Shown: positions 1 to 8,481 of the stretch, in pieces
Numbering within the stretch: the stretch's first letter is position 1
Layout: the number at the start of each line of letters is the position of its first letter
Origin: an uncultured Lachnospiraceae bacterium
Lineage (GTDB): Bacteria > Bacillota > Clostridia > Lachnospirales > Lachnospiraceae
NCBI GenBank assembly: GCA_947564645.1
Contig: CANOCU010000013.1
Location: 1-64,000, forward strand
Direction: 5' to 3'
DNA: 64,000 bases
Position numbers and translations under genes: made by a program
The notes under the pieces: generated by a model
What the model was told of the DNA's origin: nothing
The model's database searches: none
What the model saw: only the letters and a program-made list of their open reading frames with translations

Positions 1-23
1 GTAAGATGACGATACTCAGAGAT

Positions 24-176
24 TTATCCATGCTGTGGTCGCTGTTCCACAGTGACATTTTTGTTATGCCTTAGATTACTCATAAGATGGCTGGAGATAC
101 CATAGTGATTTACCAGACTATAGGTTGTAACACCGCGCTTCTGCATTGTTTTCCAGAGAGGGGAATACGAGTACAT
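24..176 (-). pseudogene. Relic of a small Xre/Cro-type helix-turn-helix regulator
   Basis: Read on the minus strand from an ATG at 176, the product starts MYSYSPLWKTMQKRGVTTYS and continues LVNHYGISSH, which resembles the short Cro/C1-type regulators (about 65-75 residues) common in Clostridia. The frame stops after 50 codons. A second frame over about 1-60 continues with family-like residues (GTATTAWINL, then a stop where GISTTTLNDLC is usual), so the gene looks frameshifted and decayed. It may run past the left edge of the window. Family assignment is by remembered resemblance only. Confidence 0.4.
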
Positions 177-303
177 GATTAGAATCCTTTTCTTTTTTTA
201 CTATTATCATAAGTATTCCTCATATTGAACATATTGCATAAAGTGAACGCGTTGTGTATGATGAATATATAATACGCGTGCAGGAATCAAAGAGGACAGC
301 AAT

Positions 304-570
304 ATGGATAAAAGCATATTGGAAATTATGATAGAGAATTTAACGAATGAAAGACTGGATGAAATTGTGTTTCAGAATGAAGAATATAGAGAGGCGGAAG
401 GGAAGACGGACCAGGCTTTAGAATCATTGCGGAAAGTATTTGATAAAGAACAGAGTAGAGCCTTTGAAGAATATATGACTGCAGAGAATCATCGCGTAGC
501 GGTTTATATCGAACTGAGCTATAGACAAGGTATGAAAGATCTAATGGACTTTCTGATTTCTTTATTGTAA
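304..570 (+). CDS. Small acidic hypothetical protein, DUF6809-like
   Basis: An 88-residue, charged, probably all-helical cytosolic protein. An AGAGGA ribosome binding site lies just upstream of the ATG. The N-terminal helix, the central EEYREAEGKTDQAL stretch and the C-terminal hydrophobic helix (YRQGMKDLMDFL) resemble the small DUF6809 proteins seen in Lachnospiraceae accessory regions, which have no assigned function. It has no signal peptide and no membrane segment. It stands alone between the Xre relic and the AIM24-like gene. The coding call is fairly safe; the family call is tentative. Confidence 0.6.
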   Translation: MDKSILEIMIENLTNERLDEIVFQNEEYREAEGKTDQALESLRKVFDKEQSRAFEEYMTAENHRVAVYIELSYRQGMKDLMDFLISLL

Positions 571-724
571 AACTGTCAGGTACAGATGCGCATGAGTGGA
601 GGTATATTCCTTTATAAGAAAAGTGGCGAAAAAAAGGCGGCGAAAAATATAATGTAATTTTAAATACTATGCGGTGAGATAGATGGTACAAGCGTTTGGG
701 TCTGAGAATATTGTTGATGTTAAA

Positions 725-747
725 GAATGCGCACTTGCTGCGCATTC
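725..747. other. Perfect 9-bp stem-loop in an otherwise empty intergenic region
   Basis: GAATGCGCA (725-733) and TGCGCATTC (739-747) pair perfectly around a 5-base loop. No T tract follows, so it is not a typical terminator for the small gene ending at 570. The rest of 571-879 shows no gene. Similar GC-rich hairpins with an AATGC core occur before tex at 43269-43295, so this may be one member of a dispersed hairpin family. Confidence 0.6.
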
Positions 748-879
748 CTTGAGAACATGATACAGGGAAGCCTATGGATTGTATTAAACAACAAAAAAAC
801 ATTGCCGGACTGACGGTTTAAGTGATAACATGTATATGGAAATTAAAGTTACAATTTTACCGCAAAGGGGGAAATAAGT

Positions 880-1560
880 ATGCAGTACAGAATTATCGGC
901 GATACGATGCCGGCAGTAGAGGTGCTTTTCGATGCACCGGGAGAATCCATGTACACACAGTCGGGCGGTATGGCCTGGATGTCGGACGGTATTGCCATGG
1001 ACTCCAATATGAGAGGCGGCCTGGGCAAGAGCATCGGCCGTATGTTTACGGGAGAATCGCTGTTTATGGCGACCTATAAGGCGGAGCGCGCGGGCAGTAT
1101 GGTAGCTTTCGCGTCTACGGTTGCCGGGGAGGTGCTTCCGGTGGATGTGGGAGCAAACGGCGGTATGATCTGTCAGAAGGGCGCATTTCTCTGTGCACAG
1201 GAGACAGTGCACCTGAACGTAACGTTTACGAAGAAGTTTTCTGCCGGACTGTTCGGTGGGGAAGGCTTTATCCTGCAGGATATCAGCGGAACCGGCATGG
1301 TTTTCCTGGAGATTGACGGGAACAAGGTGGTGAAGGATCTGGCACCGGGAGAAGTGCTGAAGGTCGACACCGGTAATGTGGTTGCTTTTGAGCGGTCCGT
1401 AAACTATGAGATCGAGACGGTGAAAGGATTGAAGAATATTTTCCTGGGCGGTGAGGGATTGTTTCTGACGAAACTGACCGGTCCGGGAAGAGTTATCCTG
1501 CAGACGCAGAACTTCAATGAGTTTGCGGGAAGGATCATACGGATGGTGCCGTCGAGGTAG
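880..1560 (+). CDS. TIGR00266/AIM24 family protein
   Basis: A 226-residue soluble protein of the AIM24 / TIGR00266 family. Hallmarks are the N-terminal YRIIGDTMPAVEVLF strand, the glycine-rich segment MRGGLGKSIGRMFTGESLF, the central FTKKFSAGLFGGEGFILQDI and the C-terminal GLFLTKLTGPGRVILQTQ. The family forms a beta-rich TRAP-like fold; its biochemical role in bacteria is unknown. The start is supported by AAAGGGGG upstream of the ATG, and a terminator at 1585-1613 makes it a single-gene transcript. GC is higher than in the flanking McrBC-like genes, so it is probably native chromosome. Confidence 0.9.
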   Translation: MQYRIIGDTMPAVEVLFDAPGESMYTQSGGMAWMSDGIAMDSNMRGGLGKSIGRMFTGESLFMATYKAERAGSMVAFASTVAGEVLPVDVGANGGMICQKGAFLCAQETVHLNVTFTKKFSAGLFGGEGFILQDISGTGMVFLEIDGNKVVKDLAPGEVLKVDTGNVVAFERSVNYEIETVKGLKNIFLGGEGLFLTKLTGPGRVILQTQNFNEFAGRIIRMVPSR

Positions 1561-1584
1561 AGAAGTCGGACGATATGGGAAGAG

Positions 1585-1613
1585 GAGGCCTTGTGTAGAG
1601 TGAGGCCTCTTTT
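1585..1613 (+). terminator. Rho-independent terminator after the AIM24-like gene
   Basis: GAGGCCT (1585-1591) pairs with AGGCCTC (1603-1609) around an 11-base loop and is followed by a short T run. It lies 25 bases after the stop codon. Confidence 0.8.
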
Positions 1614-1757
1614 ATATATGCTTTGCGGAATGTGTAATGTGTATGAATATAGTGGTTCTTATAGTGAGTTTATGATAAAATTTATCTCAGATGAAATGAA
1701 ATGGCCGATATCAGTTCACTTTTACGCACAAAGCGTATACAAAAGAAAGGTTATAAT

Positions 1758-3539
1758 ATGAGTAGTCTATTGTTACACGCCATCATCACCCGTCTTTTTA
1801 ATGACTACATTCCTGCCAAAGAATCCCCTTTCGCTGGACATCCTCTAGGAGTCTATCTCCGAAAGGATGCTCCGGAGGCGATTTATCAAACCGGGTTGGC
1901 AGACCGCCAAACCTATCTGATTACAGGAAGCGTTGGACAGGGGAACTGGGCTATGGTCCCCTGGATCTGCATTTTCAACAGGAAAATTACGATAACGGCG
2001 ACCAGAGGGATTTATATCGTCTATCTGCTTTCCAAGGATGGGAATTCCCTTTACCTGACTTTAAATCAAGGTTGTACAGATATCAGGAAGAACCACTCCA
2101 GGAAAGAAGCCATAGCAATCATGCGCAGAAAGGCGGAAGAGATTGTCGGGGAAATAGACAGCAGAGGGTTTTCCGTGGACGAGAATATAAATCTTGGCAG
2201 TAATTTGACGGAGCTTGCTGAAATGTATCAGAAGGGTACGATCTTTTATAAGAAATACAGCAAAGGTGCGGTGCCGGATGAGAAAGTGCTGCGTGATGAT
2301 CTTAAGAAAATGATGGAGATCTATGAGGAATATGCCGGTGAGAAACCGCGAAGTGATGCAGATAAGCTATTACGGGGAGGTGGGGCGAAGTTGGAAACGA
2401 AAGACAAGATTGCGAAGATTAAGGCATATATTGCGTCGAGAGGCTTTCAATATAGTGACGGCTTGGTGGAAAACTTTTATCTGAGTCTGAAATCGAAACC
2501 GTTTGTCATTCTTGCGGGAACAAGCGGAACGGGCAAGACCAGGCTTGTAAAGTTGTTTGCCGAGGCTATAGGAGCAGTATATAAAATGGTTCCTGTCAGG
2601 CCCGACTGGTCAGACTCATCAGATTTGTTCGGTCATAGAAATCTGAATGGAGAATTTGTACCAGGCGCAATCACGGAATTTGTTTTTGCAGCATCCGAAA
2701 ATAGAGAGAAGCCTTATATTCTTTGCTTGGATGAAATGAATCTGGCCAGAGTAGAATACTATATGAGCGATATTTTATCGGTGATTGAGAGTCGTGATTT
2801 TGACGCAGATGGCAGGATCGTAACGGAGCCGCTTATGTCTGCCGCGCAATGCGGCAGCAGGGAAGATGATCAGAAGTATGCCGGAATGCAGTTGCCGGAG
2901 AACCTGTATATTGTAGGTACCGTAAATATGGATGAGACGACTTTTCCATTCAGTAAGAAGGTTCTGGATCGTGCCAATACCATCGAATTTTCTTATGTGG
3001 ATTTAGAATCTCCTTTTGCGCAGGAGATTCCAGATTCTGAAGCCGGATCCAAGCCTGAGCCAATACAGGTAGATAATGTATTTTTAAAAACAGAATATCT
3101 GGTTCTGCAAAAGGATTGTGTCGGGGAAGCGGAGTGCGTAGGGCAGTATTGTCTGGAACTGCAGAAGATGAATAGGATTCTGCAATCTGCCAATGCGCAT
3201 GTGGGATACCGTGTCAGAGATGAGATCATTTTCTATCTGCTTAACAATAAAAAGGCTGGCGACCTTTTGACAGAGCATGAGGCAATGGATAATGAAATTC
3301 TTCAGAAAATACTGCCGCGCATCCAGGGCAGCAGTATGGCTGTCAAGGAAATGCTGATTGCCTTGTTCAAGGTCTGTGTAGGAAATCATGCGGGGATTCA
3401 GTCGGAACAGTCAGATTTGGTAAAAAGTATGATGTCTTTGGTGGCGGATCCTGCCTGTCCGTATAGAAAAAGTGCAGAAAAAATTGCGTTTATGATAAGG
3501 AGATATGAAGAGGATGGATTCACTTCTTATTGGCTCTGA
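1758..3539 (+). CDS. McrB-like AAA+ GTPase/ATPase with MrcB N-terminal domain
   Basis: Motor subunit of an McrBC-like (type IV, modification-dependent) restriction system. Residues about 1-190 resemble the MrcB/DUF3578 domain (PAKESPFAGHPLGVYLRKD), thought to read the modified base. The AAA+ module follows, with Walker A GTSGTGKT at 254-261, Walker B ILCLDEMN around 321-328, and the McrB-type segment TVNMDETTFPFSKKVLDRAN. The ATG at 1758 is preferred because GAAAGG sits 7 bases upstream; an in-frame ATG 57 bases earlier has no ribosome binding site and lies outside the domain. The stop overlaps the downstream nuclease gene by 35 bases. Base composition is more AT-rich than in nearby metabolic genes, as expected for a mobile defence module. 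Confidence 0.88.
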   Translation: MSSLLLHAIITRLFNDYIPAKESPFAGHPLGVYLRKDAPEAIYQTGLADRQTYLITGSVGQGNWAMVPWICIFNRKITITATRGIYIVYLLSKDGNSLYLTLNQGCTDIRKNHSRKEAIAIMRRKAEEIVGEIDSRGFSVDENINLGSNLTELAEMYQKGTIFYKKYSKGAVPDEKVLRDDLKKMMEIYEEYAGEKPRSDADKLLRGGGAKLETKDKIAKIKAYIASRGFQYSDGLVENFYLSLKSKPFVILAGTSGTGKTRLVKLFAEAIGAVYKMVPVRPDWSDSSDLFGHRNLNGEFVPGAITEFVFAASENREKPYILCLDEMNLARVEYYMSDILSVIESRDFDADGRIVTEPLMSAAQCGSREDDQKYAGMQLPENLYIVGTVNMDETTFPFSKKVLDRANTIEFSYVDLESPFAQEIPDSEAGSKPEPIQVDNVFLKTEYLVLQKDCVGEAECVGQYCLELQKMNRILQSANAHVGYRVRDEIIFYLLNNKKAGDLLTEHEAMDNEILQKILPRIQGSSMAVKEMLIALFKVCVGNHAGIQSEQSDLVKSMMSLVADPACPYRKSAEKIAFMIRRYEEDGFTSYWL

Positions 3540-5973
3540 TGAACTACTGTATATTCGGTCAAGTAAAGTTGATATTACGATAAAAGGCCGCGGAACGCAT
3601 CCTCAATTCGAAGGCGCTTCCTACGATGCGCCAGAGTCAGTCACGAAGGTGTTTTGTAAGGAGGCTGCTGCGCTTGTTTTACAGGGCGGCAGTAGCGCGG
3701 ATTTGCATACTGATGGTAATAGCGGCGGTATTTACAGGACAAAGCCGCTGTTTTATGAACAGCAAAATTATGAAATCATGATTGAGGGCAATACAGAGGG
3801 AGACGAAATCGTCTTTTGGCATGATAATCTGAACCTTCGTAATAAAGTGACGCGGGCCAGCCGAAAACACAATATTTTATCGGGTGTGATTAACTTCGGT
3901 AATGAGATTGGATTCTCAGATCTTGTGATACAGGTGAACGGGATGGAATACCTCCGGCTTGTGGTGGAAGTGTATCCGTCTAAGATCAGCTATAAGGAGG
4001 ACTACCAGGCGATTGTAGCCGATGTAACGGCAGAGATTTATAACGTAATCTTTGATTTTCTAAAAAAAACCTATCAGGCATATCGGCAGGGGGAGAAAAC
4101 GTCCAGCAGTCCGGTAGAGTTTTTTGCAGTGATTCGGAAGATTTTTCGAGATTTTCTGCAGGCGGTCGATAGGATCCTGACCCAACCCCATCACGTATTG
4201 GAGACGCGTCAGGAAATGCTGCCGGAGCATAAAGTAAAAAGAATAGATGGCAGAGGGCAGCGCTGGCTGGAGAAGCATCCGGATTACCTGAAAAGAACCG
4301 GGAACCGGGTAACATTTGATCGGGCTTTGGCTGTACGAAAGCAGGTGACTTATGATACCAAAGAAAACCGCATGTGTAAATATATACTCCGCACAACGAT
4401 CAGGAAGCTGGAAAATTTCAGAGGGAACTATGGAAGGCTGCAAAGAGCGAAGGATCAGGCTGTCATAGAGGAAATTGACGGCATGATTTGTGAGATGAAA
4501 AGGCGTATACATACTTCTTTTTTCATGGGAATTGATGATAAAGAAGCGGACACAGGGATGTCGCTTGTCTTTTCCATGGCGCCGGGGTATCGGGATTTGT
4601 ATAAGTATTATCTGATGCTGCTTAGGGGACTTTCTGTGACGGGGGATGTTTTTCATATTTCGATGAAAGATCTGGCGGTTTTGTATGAATATTGGTGTTT
4701 CATCAAATTAAACAGCATGATGAAAGATCGATATAAGATGATTTCCCAGGATATTATTAAGATTCAGGGGAATGGACTGTTTGTATCATTGATTAAGGGA
4801 CAGGGATCTCAGGTGAAGTACAGGAATATGGAGAATGGAGATTTGATTACACTTTCCTATAATCCGAAGGCTGAGGGGATTCCTACCGTTGCGCAGAGAC
4901 CCGACAATGTGCTTTCCTTGAAGAAGTGTTCGATTGGAAAGAAAAGAATGCAGTATGAATATGTATTTGATGCAAAATACAGAATCAATCCGGCATTTCC
5001 GGGAACCGATTACTATGCGGCGATTTCCCATTATCCTGGGCCTGAGGTAGATGATATTAACACGATGCACCGCTACCGTGACGCCATTGTCTATCAGAAT
5101 GGGGCGTCTCCCTATGAGAGGACCCTGTTTGGCGCCTATGTGCTGTTTCCTTATACCGATCTGGAAGAATACAGGAATCATCGGTTTTACAAGAGCATTG
5201 AGGAAGTGAATATCGGCGGCTTGCCGTTCCTGCCGTCCGCAACAGAAATGGTGGCGCAGATGCTGGAGGAGTTGATTGCCGATTCTCCGGAATCTGCTTT
5301 TGAGAGAGCGACATTGCCAAGAGGAATTGAGGAGAAGCTTGCGAAGGTAGATTGGGGAAACCGGGATGTGTTGATAGGAAGCTTGCGAAACCGGGCACAG
5401 CTGGGGGTGGCATTACAGCATAGATTCTATCATATTCCGGCAAGTCAGCTGCCGGAATCCGCATTCCCGATCCACTATGTAGCCATATATCAATCGAAAA
5501 ATTTCTTCGGGTCAGAGGCGGGAATTCGTTACTATGGTGTGGTGACCAAGTGTATTCCGGTGAAAAGAAATCAGATCCGCGAACTTCCGAAAGATTCTGA
5601 GGAGGATTATTACCGATTGGAAGTAAAAGAGTGGAAGCAGTTAGAGTGTGTTGTAGCGCCTAAGGAATTTGGACAGGTAAGATGCCTGACGAATCTGTTC
5701 CTGTTGGAGCATAGCATAGATTATCCGGAATTGTTGCTGCGGTCGGAGGAAGAATATCGGCTTTATATGGAATTGAAACGGGCAGTAAGGAATCCGAAGA
5801 TTAATGAGGAAAACAGTGACCTGGGCTTTCAATTTAACAAGGCAACGATTTTGTTTGAGGAGGACGAGATACATATCTATCGGGAACATAAGTTGATAGC
5901 CAGGTACACGGTTGCGGAATTTACGAGAACCCCGAATGCCGTCTTCCGGAAGATACAGAAAAGTTTGACGTAA
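3505..5973 (+). CDS. McrC-like DUF2357 protein with PD-(D/E)XK nuclease domain
   Basis: Nuclease partner of the upstream McrB-like motor. The N-terminal half (about 1-330) is a DUF2357-type region (EYLRLVVEVYPSKISYKEDY). The C-terminal half holds a PD-(D/E)XK core: FDAKYRI gives the D-x-K catalytic pair (D489, K491), followed by DDINTMHRYRDAIVYQ, typical of this nuclease family. At 822 residues it is much longer than E. coli McrC but normal for DUF2357/DUF524 partners. The start may be 3505 or the in-frame ATG at 3514; AAGGAG at 3497-3502 serves either. In the family, the complex cleaves DNA with modified cytosines; substrate choice here is inferred. Confidence 0.85.
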   Translation: MKRMDSLLIGSDELLYIRSSKVDITIKGRGTHPQFEGASYDAPESVTKVFCKEAAALVLQGGSSADLHTDGNSGGIYRTKPLFYEQQNYEIMIEGNTEGDEIVFWHDNLNLRNKVTRASRKHNILSGVINFGNEIGFSDLVIQVNGMEYLRLVVEVYPSKISYKEDYQAIVADVTAEIYNVIFDFLKKTYQAYRQGEKTSSSPVEFFAVIRKIFRDFLQAVDRILTQPHHVLETRQEMLPEHKVKRIDGRGQRWLEKHPDYLKRTGNRVTFDRALAVRKQVTYDTKENRMCKYILRTTIRKLENFRGNYGRLQRAKDQAVIEEIDGMICEMKRRIHTSFFMGIDDKEADTGMSLVFSMAPGYRDLYKYYLMLLRGLSVTGDVFHISMKDLAVLYEYWCFIKLNSMMKDRYKMISQDIIKIQGNGLFVSLIKGQGSQVKYRNMENGDLITLSYNPKAEGIPTVAQRPDNVLSLKKCSIGKKRMQYEYVFDAKYRINPAFPGTDYYAAISHYPGPEVDDINTMHRYRDAIVYQNGASPYERTLFGAYVLFPYTDLEEYRNHRFYKSIEEVNIGGLPFLPSATEMVAQMLEELIADSPESAFERATLPRGIEEKLAKVDWGNRDVLIGSLRNRAQLGVALQHRFYHIPASQLPESAFPIHYVAIYQSKNFFGSEAGIRYYGVVTKCIPVKRNQIRELPKDSEEDYYRLEVKEWKQLECVVAPKEFGQVRCLTNLFLLEHSIDYPELLLRSEEEYRLYMELKRAVRNPKINEENSDLGFQFNKATILFEEDEIHIYREHKLIARYTVAEFTRTPNAVFRKIQKSLT

Positions 5974-5986
5974 GCCTTGTCATTCT

Positions 5987-5995
5987 CCCCCCCCC
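5987..5995 (+). repeat. C9 homopolymer tract between the McrC-like and GH3 genes
   Basis: Nine consecutive C bases lie 14 bases after the stop of the McrC-like gene. The tract is intergenic, so any slippage would alter transcription or RNA structure rather than a reading frame. No promoter elements sit around it. Confidence 0.9.
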
Positions 5996-6147
5996 ATGTC
6001 CCCTACAATATACCTATGAGAAGCATAACTGCCCGGCAGCACAGGCACAGCCTGATACAGAGGTTTGTATTTTTCACAGAGGATGTATATGCATGCATGG
6101 CAAGGTCAACGTGCAGCACGGGCGGCGGGGGATGAAAGGAGAAGCGT

Positions 6148-8217
6148 ATGAGGGACGTAGTAAAAAGAACAAAGTTGACGGAGAACTGCAGCAAGGAGAC
6201 AATCAGGGCATTCGTGGAGGAAGTGACCGCGCAGCTGACCGTGGAGGAGAAGATCGGGATCATGTCCGGTCAGGAGACGGAGGAGAAGCTGCTGAACGAT
6301 CTGTTCGTACTGGAGCACTATAACGTTAAGCCTTATCCGACGATGGCGGTGGAGAGACTGGGGCTGCCTAATCTGCGGTTCGTGGATGGACCGCGCGGCG
6401 TGGTTGCGGGATCGGCAACCTGTTTCCCGGTATCCATGGCAAGAGGCGCTACTTTTGACAGAGAACTGGAGGAAGAGATCGGTAAGGCCATCGGCGCGGA
6501 GGTAAGAGCCGTGGGCGGCAACTATTTCGGCGGGGTATGCATCAATCTTCCCAGGAATCCGCGTTGGGGACGGGCACAGGAGTGTTATGGAGAGGATCAG
6601 TATCATCTGGGCGAGATGGGCGCCGCGCTGACGAGGGGTGTACAGAGTCAGAACGTTATGGCCTGCATCAAGCATTTTGCGTTGAACAGTATCGAGAATG
6701 CCCGCTTTAAGGCGGATGTGCAGATTTCCAAACGTGCGCTGCATGAGGTATATCTGCCGCATTTCAAGCGCTGTATCGAGGAGGGGGCAGCGTCGGTGAT
6801 GGGCGCTTACAATAAGGTGCTAGGAGAACAGGCATCGGAGAGCAGCTACCTTCTGCGGGATATCCTGCGGGATAAGTGGGGCTTTGAGGGCTTTACCCTG
6901 TCGGATTTCCTGTGGGCGGTTCATGACGGCGTGAAGGGTGTCAAAGGCGGCATGAATATAGAGATGCCGTGTTTCTGCCACTATATAGAAGATCTGCCGA
7001 AGGCTCTGGAGGACGGCCGTCTGGAGATGGCGGCTCTGGATGAGGCAGTGGGTTATATCTTAAGGACGATCCTCTATTATGAGACGAGGAAAGATCCGCA
7101 GGCCTATGGAGAGGATGTTCTGGCCTGTGACAAGCACATAGCAGTGGCTAAGAGAGCGGCGCAGGAATCCATGGTGCTGCTGAAGAACGAAGGAAATGTG
7201 CTTCCGCTTGATAAGAAGACAACGGATAAGATCCTGGTGCTCGGTGTGCTTGGCGATATTGAGAATATCGGTGACCACGGTTCCAGTAAGGTGCATCCGT
7301 ATTACACGGTAACGCCTTTTAAGGGCCTGATGAAGAAGATGCCGAAGGCGCAGATCCTTTATAACGACGGCAAGGATATCGGGCAGGCGAAGAAGCTGGC
7401 GGCAGATGCGGATGCTGTGGTGATCGTGGCAGGATATATTCACAGCGATGAGGGTGAGTTCTTAGCAGACAGAAGCGATATCGAGATCATGGGCGGCGAC
7501 CGGGTATCCATGCGGCTGCACCAGAGAGATATCGATCTGATCGAGGGCGTGAAGGGAATCTGTAAGAATACGGTCGTATCCATCGTGGGCAGCAGCGCGA
7601 TCCTGATTGACGAGTGGGAGAAGGATGTGCCGGCGGTCATTTTCTCTTTCTACAGCGGCATGGAGGGCGGCAACGCGCTAGCGGATATTCTGTTTGGAGA
7701 CGTATGTCCCAGCGGGAAGCTGCCTTACACCGTGGCATACAGCGAAGAAGATTATCCGTATTTCGATCCGGACTGTGATGAGATCGAATATGAGTATTAT
7801 CATGGTTACTGCAAGATGGAGAAGGAAGACAGGAAAGTGCTCTATCCGTTTGGTTATGGACTCTCCTACACGACGTTTACGTTTGACAGACCGGAGGCGG
7901 CGGTATTTGCCGACACGGCGAAGATCAGCGTGACGGTTAAGAATACGGGAGCGGTAAAAGGCGCGGAGGTTGTGCAGCTTTATGTGGGATGCGAGGGCAG
8001 CAAGGTAGACAGACCGGTCAAAGTATTGAAAGATTTTGCCCGTGTGGAACTGGCGCCCGGTGAGGAGACGATCGTATCCCTAAGCGTATCCAAAGATGCG
8101 ATGGCGTATTTTGATGAGGAAAAAGATGCCTTCGTGACAGAGGATATCAAATATATCGCCTATATCGGCAACTGCAGTGCGGACGCAGCGCTGCAGAAGG
8201 TGGAATTTACTTTCTGA
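6148..8217 (+). CDS. GH3 family beta-glycosidase
   Basis: A cytosolic 689-residue retaining glycoside hydrolase of family 3, of the beta-glucosidase type. The (beta/alpha)8 domain has the substrate-site motif LRFVDGPRGV (77-85), the KHFALNSIE segment and the nucleophile loop GFTLSDF with D253. The second alpha/beta domain follows (about 320-580), and the last 90 residues form the fibronectin III-like domain (VVQLYVG...LKDFARVELAPGE). No signal peptide is present and no PA14 insertion is seen, so it should act on imported oligosaccharides. AAAGGAG lies 8 bases before the ATG. It has its own terminator and no sugar-transport neighbours, so the substrate cannot be named. Confidence 0.93.
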   Translation: MRDVVKRTKLTENCSKETIRAFVEEVTAQLTVEEKIGIMSGQETEEKLLNDLFVLEHYNVKPYPTMAVERLGLPNLRFVDGPRGVVAGSATCFPVSMARGATFDRELEEEIGKAIGAEVRAVGGNYFGGVCINLPRNPRWGRAQECYGEDQYHLGEMGAALTRGVQSQNVMACIKHFALNSIENARFKADVQISKRALHEVYLPHFKRCIEEGAASVMGAYNKVLGEQASESSYLLRDILRDKWGFEGFTLSDFLWAVHDGVKGVKGGMNIEMPCFCHYIEDLPKALEDGRLEMAALDEAVGYILRTILYYETRKDPQAYGEDVLACDKHIAVAKRAAQESMVLLKNEGNVLPLDKKTTDKILVLGVLGDIENIGDHGSSKVHPYYTVTPFKGLMKKMPKAQILYNDGKDIGQAKKLAADADAVVIVAGYIHSDEGEFLADRSDIEIMGGDRVSMRLHQRDIDLIEGVKGICKNTVVSIVGSSAILIDEWEKDVPAVIFSFYSGMEGGNALADILFGDVCPSGKLPYTVAYSEEDYPYFDPDCDEIEYEYYHGYCKMEKEDRKVLYPFGYGLSYTTFTFDRPEAAVFADTAKISVTVKNTGAVKGAEVVQLYVGCEGSKVDRPVKVLKDFARVELAPGEETIVSLSVSKDAMAYFDEEKDAFVTEDIKYIAYIGNCSADAALQKVEFTF

Positions 8218-8228
8218 TTTCCTTGAGT

Positions 8229-8245
8229 GTGCGAAGCGCACTTTT
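8229..8245 (+). terminator. Weak terminator hairpin after GH3
   Basis: GTGCG (8229-8233) pairs with CGCAC (8237-8241) around a 3-base loop and is followed by four T bases, 12 bases after the stop codon. The stem is short, so termination may be leaky. Confidence 0.5.
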
Positions 8246-8333
8246 GTTCTGGCAATCTTGCGTTACCAGGACCCGGAAACGGCGTTTCTGAATCCCGGCA
8301 CAGGGAGAACAGGAACGTCTTTTTCGTCACTAT

Positions 8334-8363
8334 TTGAAGTAAATGTATTATAATACATATAGA
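8334..8363 (+). promoter_or_regulatory. Promoter with a 16-bp perfect palindrome in its spacer
   Basis: A TTGAAG -35 (8334-8339) and a TATAGA -10 (8358-8363), 18 bases apart, precede the methylase-like/TIR/recD2 genes. The spacer holds the perfect palindrome ATGTATTATAATACAT (8343-8358), a good candidate operator for a dimeric repressor. The alternative reading, in which TATAAT at 8349-8354 is the -10, lacks a matching -35. Confidence 0.5.
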
Positions 8364-8481
8364 CATTATACGTGACATATGTTAAGATACAACCAGATGG
8401 TAAAAACCGGAGGTTACGACTTCCATTATATTATTCAGGGATATTGCAGGCACGGCCGACAGTATCCATACAGAGGTTAGC

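Noticed and set aside
247..279. ACGCGT palindromes at 247-252 and 274-279, 27 bases apart, before the small DUF6809-like gene
   Set aside because: Six-base palindromes are short and could occur by chance; no fitting promoter elements are placed around them.
784..1212. Open frame on the minus strand across the AIM24-like gene
   Set aside because: It is a shadow of the real gene on the plus strand, has no ribosome binding site and its protein has no family features.
5987..5995. C9 tract as a phase-variable switch for the GH3 gene
   Set aside because: It lies about 150 bases before the GH3 start and in no reading frame or promoter spacer, so a switching role is not supported.
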